64,000 bases of DNA from Cliona cf. orientalis (Eukaryota; Porifera; Demospongiae; Clionaida; Clionaidae): assembly GCA_963930775.1 (NCBI GenBank), contig OZ005700.1, positions 5,342,609-5,406,608 of the forward strand, given 5' to 3'. Below the pieces are notes generated by a model that saw only the letters and a list, made by a program, of their open reading frames with translations, was not told where the DNA came from and made no database searches. The translations under genes and the position numbers were made by a program. Below, piece by piece: positions 45,201 through 57,200 of the stretch; position 1 is the stretch's first letter; every line of letters begins with the position of its first letter.

Positions 45201-48200
45201 CACCACTCTACAGGAATTAACTTTAATTATAGTTCATCGTCATATATCTATATAACTATGACACACTGACAGTTTTGAAATTATTAATTTTATGAAAGTT
45301 AGAGTGGAACTGGAAATGGTAAATTGGTGTTTCACTTTACAGTTTGCATCAAGAGTATATGCTGGAGCTTGGAAAGTGATATAGGCTCGATATGTACTTT
45401 GCATGAACACCTCTGACACAAAATATATAATCTGAACATTATCTATTATACTAGTGTGATGTACTTCATCATGAGGGCGAGCGTTTGTGAGCTTGTGTGT
45501 GCATGTGTGACACACGTAGCTACGCATAAATTATGCAAGTGATATCACGATGTCGATCAGCATGTGCGCATCTTGGGTTCTATATGGTTCTGGCCGTCCT
45601 TTTGTCCTTTCCAAGGCTTAACTACTTAGCAATGGACTTGTAAACATGAGTCTGTTAGCAAGCAACAAGCTGGAACGTGCTAGCTGACAAAGCTACTGTG
45701 ACATACTTATCCATTCATTCGTCACTTCCATCCCATTCCCCGTTGCTGTCTTAATTCTCTGTCTAGTTCGTTCTCTGTAGCTAATGTTGGCCTTTCTTCC
45801 AGAATTTTCGATCTCCTTTGACTCTGATATTTCAGCATGTGCTAATAATTGGTAAAGAGGTGTGGCACAATAGAGAGCACATTATTTTCGTGCACATTCT
45901 CAGTCAGCCAAATTGGATACACGGACAGATGGACAAACGGACAGATAAACTTCGATCTGGTGAATGATCAAATGTGGGGCTCACTCGCGTTTGCCCCCAA
46001 ATAGTGCCATAATATAGACAAAAAAAGCTCGATTGTTTCAAGTGAGCACAGTTTGCTATGAACTCCAACCCCTACCTAAAAATAGTGTGCTATTTCTGCT
46101 ATTATATGCTATTGCATCCTCTAACCCCTAGCTGGTGTGGAATTTCTGCCATTACACATACTGTTTCACCCTCTAAACATGTACCTTTATCTAGAAATAC
46201 TGCCATATTTCTACTCAAGTACTAAGAAATTCATTCATCAATAAGGAAGGTACCGGGTACACCTGAACAGACACATGATCTACTGAATTTGAGGAGTAAG
46301 GGACAAAGAAACTAATGTCACCTACACATTTTTAGTGGAGTCTAGTACGACACCGCATCTCAAATGTAAATCTGTTCACTCATTCAGCTAAAGTGACCAA
46401 TAAGCTATTGACATGGAAAAGGGAAAAAATATATTGTTGTGCTTAAAGAAAAGATTGAAAGCCAAAAACAGTGATCAGTGTCAACAATATTATATAGAAC
46501 TATCTAACCTAGGGAAATTGATGATTCTAATGGAATGCCCCATGGAGGAGATAAATCCAATACCAGGCAGTTTTTGGAGAAAAGATACAACTACGTTCGC
46601 TGGCTATATGAACTGCCAGAAATTATCATAGAGTCAGTAGACTCTATAGGTAGGGATGGCACGGACAACTCCATATACCGTACCCTTGCGAAAGAGGGCC
46701 CACTACGGAATGTCGGCCCACCCCCCACTTTGGGCTCAATTTCCTGCTAAGGTCTAGTGTTTACTCGAATATATACATGCGCCCATGCGTAGCTGCCCTT
46801 GAAAGCGCAGCTCAAATGCATGAAATGGCTGGACTGTACTTCGAATAATCTATGTAAGATCGATAAGTAACGTGCTAAACAACCGTAAAACTAAGCCTAG
46901 CTAACTTTATGCCACGTTTCAGCACAAATAAATGCTAGCGATCGTAGCCACGCCCACTGAATACGGCTGCACTCAACGACACACGGTGAAGTATCGCGGC
47001 CGCCCTTGCTCTGGATTGGAAACCGTGCTTGAATAAGGCTGAAATCAATACTAGCCGCTGCTACTATTCAAATTATGAAGCTAGCGTGGGTAACTTACCT
47101 GGGCGCTCTTTCGAGTATAAACGCGATACTGATACCTCGAATATCGGCCCACACCCCAATCTTGGCCCAATGCAAGGTGCACCGCCCATGGGCCCTCTTT
47201 TGCGAGGGTACGTTATATGTATGTAATACAATATAAACACCCAAATATCTCAAAACAGCTGGTACTTGTGGGTGGTAATATAGGACACCAGATTGTACCT
47301 TGCATTGATCTGATGTTGTCAACGAATTTTAAATCTGGTGTTTTGTCAGGGGCGTAGCTTAGTTGTTTCTTTGTTGCCCGGAAACTCCCCCTGGCAGTCA
47401 GATTCAGTATTATGTTAGTATGATTTAGCCATCAGGAAACCCCCTTGGTTTCCAGATTCAATGTGCAGGCACTAAAATCTCCTGAAACTTAGCCTAGATT
47501 TCCTCCCTTTGTGCTTTTCCCTGCCAAAATCTCGAGCCAGTTGTTGCTGAAAATGGCCATCGTTAATTAGAGGGCGTGGCCAAAAAGTGGGCGTGGTCAT
47601 TAAATTTTTCGCGCACAACTCTTAGGAAACCCCCTCAGAAAATCCTGGCTACCCCCCTGTTTGTTGTCTGTAGGCTGGTGTTGTTGGGCATAATTACTTG
47701 TTGGTTGGTATTTCACTACTGTCTCTTTAGGTTGTCAATGATCTTTGCCCTGTGGCCAAGGTACGTGGATAGTCTGTTCATATTTTCAGTGCTGGGTCTC
47801 ATAATTGCAATCTTATTAATTTTCATTTCGTGAGTCTCGTTTATGGTGATGCTGTGCCCAGGACATCCACTGATGCTGGCCACAAACTTGCCTGATTGGA
47901 GTTACTCTAAAATTTCTTTAGGCATAACTAATAGATCTGACAGGTGTTGCACAATGAGCTTTAGTCTCGCAAGCCACACCCCCCAATCCGAGAGAAAGAG
48001 GGGTCTGGTGACCATGCGTACAACGAGTTGTTCTAGCGGAATGCAATAATTGCTCGCGGGAACGTATACGTGACGTAATAACCAGCAACAAATGTTCGCG
48101 GGTACCGGGCAGAATTGCGCGCACAGCGCGCAGATCTATGTAAATTGTGCGCCTCAGACGCTTTATAATAATAATATTAACCGTTGCTGGCTATTTGCAC

Positions 48201-51200
48201 GCTTGTTCTCTTATACTAAAACGAGCTAATCATGAGTCACTGCCGTGGATGTGGAGTTAATCTCGATGATATATGCAGTAAGAATAAGCATACTTTATCA
48301 GGAACCCAGGGTGGACCCATTTGTCCAACTTAGACTGCATTTGCTGCTGATGCTGTGAGTGAATCGCAAGGGCCTGAGTGTCAACTGGATGAAGAAGAAT
48401 TTGCAGGAGGATATGTTTGCAAAAGTTGCCTCAGATTGCAACTTAAATTCCAAAACCTTCAGACAAAAATTAAGCAGATTGAACAGGAAATTTCAGAGAA
48501 ATTGTCGCTAGCAGTCCATCATTTACCCATCAACACCAGTACAGGCATTCAACACTCTCCAGTTGCAGGTAGATGCACTCGAAAAAGATCAGCCACTTCT
48601 TTACACCCAAGAGAAGTAAAGATTAAGCGCAGGCGACTTCTTCAATCTGTTGAATCTATTCCAATTGTGTCCACAAGTAAATCACCAGATGTTGCAGTAA
48701 GTCAATCATGCATTATTACTGTGTACTTTCCCATCATAAAATTACCATTATTGTAGGTAACCATGTTCTACAGGAGTGCACCAAAATCATACATTATGAC
48801 TCCACGACGGAGACAGTTGTGTAGGCCGTTAGCAAGGGGAAGCCGACATGCTTTTGCCGGGAAATGTCTCAAGGATCGTTGTATACGGAACATAATTGTC
48901 AAAGGAATGGGTGTATCCTTACGTCATGAAATTGCTCGGCTTTGTCCTGATGATATAGCATCCATTCTTCAAAGCAAAGATAGAAGCACACTTAAGGAGT
49001 TTACAGAAAAATTGCTCACAGAATTGGAAGAAGTAGCTCCAACAGTGCTAAAATTGCTTCAGAATTGCACCAAAACCAGAAAGCTGAGGAAGAATCATAA
49101 TGCTATTATTGGAGTGCTTGTTGCCATTATGTGCAAACACAGGAGGCCAAAGCCATCCTTGTTCCAACAAATTGTTTCGCTCATTCTCTACTCGGGGCAT
49201 GCAGCTAAAAGGGTATGATATTACGGCTAGGGTGGAATGTTTAATTTCCCATATTGAGCAGCTCAGCTTTTGTACATATGAGGACCTATATAATAATTAT
49301 TGTAAAAGTATTACATCTGGTGGGAATACTAACTCAATTATAGGCTCAAAAATCACGGCATATATATCTACCGGGCAATCCTCCCCCTCCCCCCCCCCCC
49401 ACACACACCCAAATTTAAAAGGTTTATGATCGTCTTCAGAAAGTTGGATTATGTTTATCTCATGGAAAAACCGTCAAGCTTGTGGACAGATTGGGCTTGG
49501 GTTTTGATGAAAACGTGATTGAATGGAAGATGGAAGTAGAAGCTACCATGAACTATGACAGTACAGTAAGTAATTTTGAATACTTGAATATTATGGTTAA
49601 CATCATTTTTTGATAATAATTATGTGCATGCAAACACTTACGCCACAAACTCAGCAGATTTCCAATAGAAGTGCTTCACTACAACCCCAATAGAAGTGCT
49701 TCACTGCTTGTAGGTGGTCAGAGCTTAGAAGAGAGCTTCAATAGTCAGGCATCCCTATCCCCATCCCACTCTGATGTCCTTGAAGTTCAGCCAGGGATTC
49801 ATCAACAGCTACCAATTTCTCCTATATCCATCAAAATTGTTAATGACTCCCCAGAGTCTCCAAAATCAAGTAGCAGTGATTCATCAGCAACTAATAGCTC
49901 ACTGTCTCCTGATAGTGCCACACTTACTCCATCAGAGGTGTCTGCTGAGTCATCAATAGTATCACAACCAGAACATACATCAACACCTACTAAATCTCAA
50001 CATCAGCTTGTAGCTGCTGGTACATGTGCATCCAATGAAGGCGAGCAACCAGCTACTTGTAGCCCAGTTCCAGGATTCAAAATGGTGATTGATAACATTG
50101 ACAAGACTGTCAAACCAAGAAATCAAACTACTGATGCACAAACTCAATCCCTTCACTATGTTCAAGTGTATGCTGTGAAAGATCGAGTTGACTTCTCTCA
50201 ACTCTCTAATACTGCACCTTCCCCCGGTAGATCAATCTACGACATTTTACCAACTACATCAGAGTATCAGAAGCTCAAAGAAAATTTTGCCATTCTTGTT
50301 GCTCATATCATAGTGAAGCATATCCCACAAGATTTCAGTGGTTTGTTGGTGAAACACATCCCACACAAGTACAGTTCAGAAATGGCAAAAAAATCAGAAG
50401 TTGTAAGTTGGTGACTAAATTTTAATTATTGGGGAATTAAATTTACATCATTGTAATTGCATAGGTTCCTCTAGGAGTGTTACCATATAGTGAGGTCAAG
50501 TATGAAGATATGATCAAATGCCTTGAGGATATTCAAGTGTATGTACCTTCTACGGACATTGAGAGAGAAGTAACCGTCCCTAGTAAGTCAGGTCCTGATA
50601 CTGTTATGAAGATTAGAGATCAATAACACAAGATGACACTGGTGGGGGGAGATCAGCTCACTGTTGCTCGAATGCGTGGAGCACAAAGGATTCGCGGTAA
50701 CTCAGAGACTAGTCAACAACGCCTTGATGAATTTCTACCAGTCGTTGAAGATTGGCATGCCAAAATGTGCTTCCTTGAGGTTAATATTAATTTTATTAAT
50801 TATCCACGTGAGATCTTAATTTACAATAATAATGTACATGTGTTAACATATAGGTGATATGGAAGAGGCTATACAGGACCAAATCTGGAATGGAGAGAGG
50901 GACGCTATACCAACTAAGAAACTTGATAAACAGAAGAAATGTTGTCAAGAAGGTCAAGAACGATATGAATGCATGTGAAGACTTTTTTGAATTAGTAGTG
51001 ACTGGACATGTTGTCTCCTGTGCCATGCAACTCCTTGGTATGTCATCCATTGATGAAATTCCCTTGTCCACGGTCATACAGTCACCAGAGGATGCCTGGA
51101 TGAAGGATGATTCAGAGAGAAAATCCATCCTAATGGAGGTAGCAACACTCATAGTCGAGCAAAATGTTGATTTGTCTACAACCTTCTCCGACTCACAGTC

Positions 51201-54200
51201 CAGTGAGTTAGCTAGACAATCTCATGCAGCTGACAGTGTATACGCCTACTCCTGTGAGGTTTTGAGCTTAGGACTGTTATTTCTGGAGTTCAAAGATTCT
51301 ATCAGGCTGGGAGATGGAGATCGTGATTTGATAGTTTGGAAGTATTTCCTGCTCCTATTCAAAGCCTCCAAACGAACCAACTACTCCATTGAAGCGTTTA
51401 CTCTCCTCTCTCAGTATCATTTGATTTTGGCTCCACATCTGGCAGAGCAATTGAAGTGGTCTAGATTCATTAACACCTGTGGTCTGTTGGGTCACAATAT
51501 AAGCTGTGATTTACATATGGAACATCTTAATACGTAAGCTAAAGTAGCGATAGATGGACTGGGAGCAAACAAATCACAGAAAGCAATACAGAGAATTGGA
51601 AAAGCAATTGGAACATTGACAGGTACACTTGACAAATTTGACACAGCAAACAATGTTCCAGATGTGAGTGGCCACCACTCAGTGAGAAGGACCTATGCAG
51701 AGTAATTAACCAACTAGTGAAGTCAGAAGTTTTTGATACAAAACCAGGAAGAACCCATAAGTCGTTTCCTAATATGAAAACTAACTCAATCAGGACTCTA
51801 TCTGAGAAGGAGCTAAAGCAATGGATGATTGATCAATATGCAACAGTACTCTTTGAATCGAAGCCATAATCATAATAATTTATGAATACAGTATTGTGCT
51901 ATTATTGGCTGAGCTGCAAAATAAAAGTGTTAGTCTACCTATCATAGTATGCATGCCCAAAATAAAAAATGTTACGATTTCTCTCACACATAGTACACGT
52001 ACAATCCTTCCTACAGATATCACAGCACTGACATGTCCCCATAGTGGCCACACTTTGACAGTTGTCGAAGTCAGAGAATAGTATAATCTTCCTACATTGC
52101 TGGTCTGAATTTGTACAATAATGCTTCATTTGTTCTGAAGTACGCTTCTTAGACAAATCGCTTTTTCCATAGAATAGCAAGGCACAAGAAAGAAGTCCAT
52201 CTCGCCCGGCTCGTCCAGTTTCCTGTACATACGTCTCAACATCTTCCGGAACTCCCCAGTGTATTATCTGCCGTACATCGGGACAATCAATTCCCATACC
52301 AAATGCTATGGTTGCGATTATGACACGTGGTAAGGTAGATGAGGATGTAAATTGTGTAAGTATCTTATCCTTCACTGATTGGTCTGTACAATGAGTGTAC
52401 ATGTCTACTAGGCGAAATTGAGTCAAATCAGGTGCTCCTGGTGGATCAGTAAATCCATAGCCTAATTGTTGCTTAAAGAAATAATAAATATCTGTGACTT
52501 CATCACAAGTTCGACAAAAAATGATAGTTCTCCCCATATCTGTCCTTTGGTGAGCAAGCCTGTCGCAAACTGGACCAAGAGAGAATGCAATGTTGAACTT
52601 GTTGGATATGGTATAAAATATGTTGTCCTTGATGGGTGGAATAGATACAATAACGGGTTTCTGCATATCCAGAGACTTAATTATTTCAGCTCTCGTGCTT
52701 TTAGTAGCAGTTGCGGTCAGAGCCATAACATGTACGTTTTCCGGGATGATACTGCGCACCTCTCCCAGCCTGGAGAACTCACGACGAAAGCTGTCACCCC
52801 TATTGTACATTCAGAAAAATAATTATCATGAAGCTACACAAATTATGTCATGATTTGCTAACTAAGTTGAAATAATCCAGCTTACCATTTCCTCACACAA
52901 TGTGCCTCATCCACAATGAAGCCAACAAGATTCTCTCTATAATGATCTCTTGAAAGCATCCTTCTCCACTCAGTGGACAAAAACAATGCCTCCGGGCTTA
53001 TATACACAAGCTGGCATTCACCTTTTACAATCTTTCGTTTTGTTTCTTTATCTGTACTTTCTTTATCACTGACATATCCCGAAACGATACCCTTCTCTGC
53101 GAAAGATGATGACTGATCTTTCATCAAAGCTATTAATGGTGACACTATCATAGCGATGGAAGTCTTTTCAGCAAGTCGTCTCTTCTTATCAAAAACGGAT
53201 GGCAGCAGAGCATAACATAAAGATTTGCCATACCCTGTTGGTAGTGAAACGAATACGTCATTCCCTTCAACAAATGCTTTTATAGCCTTCTTTTGCTCTT
53301 CTTTTAGACAGGTGTATCCAAGGGAAGCGGCAGCTTCGACAACAATTCTCTCGATCTCGGCCATTGTGCGATATGCATGCACGCGCGCGATCATCGCAAA
53401 TAATTGTCGCTACAGTTTTACGTGTGCTTGTTCATTTGCGCGTGCGCAGATGATGACATAACGCCAACAGATTCAAATCTCAAATCTGATTGGACACGAC
53501 CAGTTTTGGTCGCCAGAACAACTCGTTGTACGCATGGTCACCAGACCCCTCTTTCTCTCGGATTGGGGGGTGTGGCTTGCGAGACTAAATGAGCTTTTGG
53601 TAGTGTGATGTGGTCTATTAAAAGCAAAAACAATGCTGCCATTTCCTTGAGGGATGCAACACGTAGATCCCATTCACGCATCCTTAGTGCTAAGTATAAC
53701 GTTAAAAAATATTGAGCAATCTCGAAGAATAATTAAACTGGCCCCAGAATTGCCAATTTTCTTTCTTTGATCCCTTAGTGGTCATGAACGATACACAGTC
53801 GGACTACTAATTGTAGCCTTCAGGTTGTGTTTGTGTCTCAGTATTTCGTTTTTGTTGATGGCGTGGTGGAAGATCGAGTGCCTAGCTCCCATACCTCAAA
53901 TAGGAATGTGGTAGTATTGGTGAAGTTTGAGCACCTACATGTACTTAGGCTTGTCAGTGTTTCTCCCCTGTAACTACTGGCTGCAGCAAATAGCTTCAAT
54001 TCAGCATCCCAATAGGCATTCATGAGCACTTTCTGGTAGAGGCGCATTAAGTGGAAATCCCCAGGAATGTTATTACCCAATCAAGAACCTCCCCATACTC
54101 GGATTTTAGTTGGATATCATATGATTATAGGTTTTCTCATCACTAGCAACTAGTAGGGTACTTTACAGCTGAGCCAACCTGAAATTTATGGTGGCCCAGA

Positions 54201-57200
54201 AGTGCACTCGTTTCGGTCCTCAACTCAACCGATTCTCTGACTTGATTTTGATTTTGATTCTGATTCTCTGATTTGATTCTGATTCTATTTTGATGATTCT
54301 GATTCTCTGACTTGATTCTTATTTATATTCTTTGTAAGTGGATTCTGATTCTCCAATTTTATTCTGATTTTTTATTTTGATTCTGATTCTCTGACTTGAT
54401 TCTTCTTTGTAAGTGGATTCTGATTCTCCAACTTGATTCTGACTTTTGATTTTGATTCTGATTCTCTAACTTGATTGATAGATTCTGATTCTCTAATTCG
54501 ATTCTTATTCTCTACCACGCATGATTCTGATTCTCTGACTTGATTCTTAATTCTCTAATCAGAGTTCTTTTACTGGCATATTATAGCGAGTGTGAACAGA
54601 GAGCCACACCCATTGGTTTTCTACTGATCTCCAGTCCGTGAAGATAGAGCAGAAAATATTTCAGGCATTGTTAAGGATTTGGTTATCTCCATTCTAAACA
54701 AGATGATGGCCGGGACCAACTTCTTTGGGATACTGAGGTTACCCTGCACTAGCATGGCAGCTAGGCCAGTCCTGTTCTTTTGATGGGTAGTTTAATTTGC
54801 CGCATGTACACAAATTGTATCATTCTGCCTCAAAGCTTGCCTTGCGATACAGTGACTAATCTGTGGTCTTGTGCAGTATTATGATAATTTTTTGCTGGTT
54901 AGTAGGGCTTAATGTGCTTGCGTAGAAATGTAATGATTGTGATTGGTGTAATACATCCAGGCCATCCCATGTTTTTCACCATTAATTGCATGTACAATAT
55001 TGAAAAACATGAGATGGTTTGCTTTGCTAAAACCAGCAAATGGGCTTTCCATATTATAATAGGCCATTGAGGATTGATAATAACATCCAGAGGGGGCTTT
55101 TTAAACAACTTAAGAGTTTATTGAGGGTCCGGTTGGCAATAATTAATTGATTCTATGGGCCTCTTCTGGCAATTTTAATCTTGGGGCGAGGCATTAAGTA
55201 TTCCCTATACGAGTCCTTAATTATTAATGAAAAAGCCCAATAAGAATCACATTAGAGAATCAGAATCCACTCAAAATGGGAGTAAGAATCTAAATAAGAA
55301 TCGAATCAGAAAATCAGAATCAAAATCAAGTTTGAGAATCAGAGAATCAAAATCAAAATCAAGTCAGAGAATCAGAATTAAAATCAAAATCAAGTTGGAG
55401 AATCAGAATCAAAATCAAAATCAAGTCAGAGAATCAGAATCAGGATTGAGTTGAGGACCAAAACAAGTGCACTTCTGGGCCACCGTAGAAATTCTCTGTG
55501 TAGCCACAAAAGAACTTTAAGGATTGTTTCTGGATTATCTGCATTTCTGTTCAAACTCCTTAGGTAGGAGACATCAGTCATGCACTTCTACCTCCTTGTT
55601 GAGAGTGTCTGAGCTACATTTTGTGTGTATAATGTATTCCTGTAGTCCTTGGGTTACTGAGGCAGGCCTGGGTGTGTTGAGATCAAAAGCACAGTGACAA
55701 TCATTTGTGTATGAAAACAGCATAGTATGCTTGAAATTAGTCAAGGCTTTGTTTTGAACTTCCATTAGGTTGTAACTTGTTATTTTGTGTGTTCTCAATG
55801 TGTCATGAGGTCTGGATTGTGCCATAGGAGTCAATAGTTGTACTTCATGTCCATACATTTGTGTTGGATTCCCGTTCTCCTTTTCAGTCTGTGCTCTTTT
55901 TCTCTGGCCCTCCTTCAATTTAAATCGTTTGCCCTTCTTTTTTCTGGATTTGGTGCACTGCGTAGTGTCTCAGGAGCACGTAAACTACCATTGTGTTCTG
56001 TTGAATGAACTTTGAGCCCAATTAATTAGGTTCACTGGCCTGCATGCTAGTGCTAAGCTGTTTGAAAGAGAGAGTAGCCTGCTTACTGTTGTTGGAAGCC
56101 AACATGAAAGATGCTGTAGCTACTGACTGATGGAGAGGAGTTGCTGGTACTCCAGCGCTAGTATACTTGCGAGGTGAGCGGCCTGTACTCCAGCACTTCT
56201 CTGTGATAGTGGGGGAGCAGCCTGTGCTCCAGCGCTATTCCGTGAGATAGGGGGAGTCCGTCCTTTCTGTAGAGTAGTGTACCAGCTAATTTTTGTACAA
56301 TGCAATAGGCGAAATGTTTTATTGAGGGTTTAATTTGTTTCAAGTGGCTGAATGGTGATGTTTGCCTCTACTTTCTTGAGAACTCTTTCTGGTTGCTTTT
56401 CCATTCAGCTATATGAGTGTAATGGAATCTTTTTGCCTGTATGATGAATATGGGCCACATTTTTCCCGCTATGAATCTTGTTAGTAGCCATACTCTGCAA
56501 AGGGTTTATTGTGTACGTATCAGGATGACTGTATGGATTGACCATTTGCAGGGCTAAGGCGTTATTCAGTAATTGATGATTATAGGCAGTATTAACTAAA
56601 CATCTTGCAGATTCTCATCAGTTGCTGCTTGATAACACACATGCACACACACAAACTCTCTCTCTCTCTCTCACGCACACACACAGAGCTGAGTGCTACG
56701 AAAAGAGAAAAGTCCAAGATGAAAATATTACAATATACCATCTTGTTGCTAATGATCCATAATTTCATTAGTTACCTGGTATTCATGCATTCTTTCATAT
56801 CCTAATATAAGGGCTTATGTGGTTCAGTTTGCTATTTGGCGAAAAGTAGTTTGCAAATACCTGTGAAGTTCATTTATATAGGTTACTACTATAGCTGCAT
56901 GCAAGGACATTTGATGCACTGACAAAGAGCCGTTTACTTGTGTTGCTCGGCAATTGGACCACTCATCAACATGACAGGAATAAGTACCATTGTGTTGTTG
57001 TTTTAAACTTATCTGGCAGCTATTTCATCATGATACATTTTCAACTGGATCTCTGTGGTGCATTTTTGTCATAACAGTGTGCATATAGCGCGCATTGTGT
57101 CGTCATCATGGGTTGAAGTTCACACCAAAAAATAGAAATCATGATACAACTGACAAAGATAAATCACAAATGAAAACGGTGTGTCAAGTTTTGCATAAAT

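Larger units (their letters stand above)
47962..53587. mobile_element. 5.6-kb TIR transposon with DUF6589-type and RecQ genes
   Basis: Both ends carry a perfect 73-bp inverted repeat (47962-48034 and 53515-53587) starting TAGTCTCGCAAGCC. The flanks share AATGAGCTT (47953-47961 and 53588-53596), giving a 9-bp target duplication in the symmetric reading. The direct repeat is 10 bp if the terminal T is counted, so 7-10 bp are possible. Inside are two convergent genes with stops 65 bp apart: a broken + strand DUF6589-type gene (48232-51869) and an intact - strand RecQ helicase (53364-51935). The helicase start is about 150 bp inside the right TIR. The element sits in the 19.5-kb hexokinase intron. 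I know of no named superfamily with this gene pair, so its class is open. The KDZ group and MULEs are possible relatives by duplication size only. Confidence 0.9.

Noticed and set aside
47962-53587. RecQ as the hexokinase gene's host neighbour (a normal BLM/WRN orthologue)
   Set aside because: It lacks HRDC and exonuclease domains, is only 447 aa, and sits between perfect TIRs with target duplication.
54899-55108. 69-codon - strand frame in the GATTCT element
   Set aside because: Hydrophobic but AT-driven, no motif, no splice context. Not a credible transposase.
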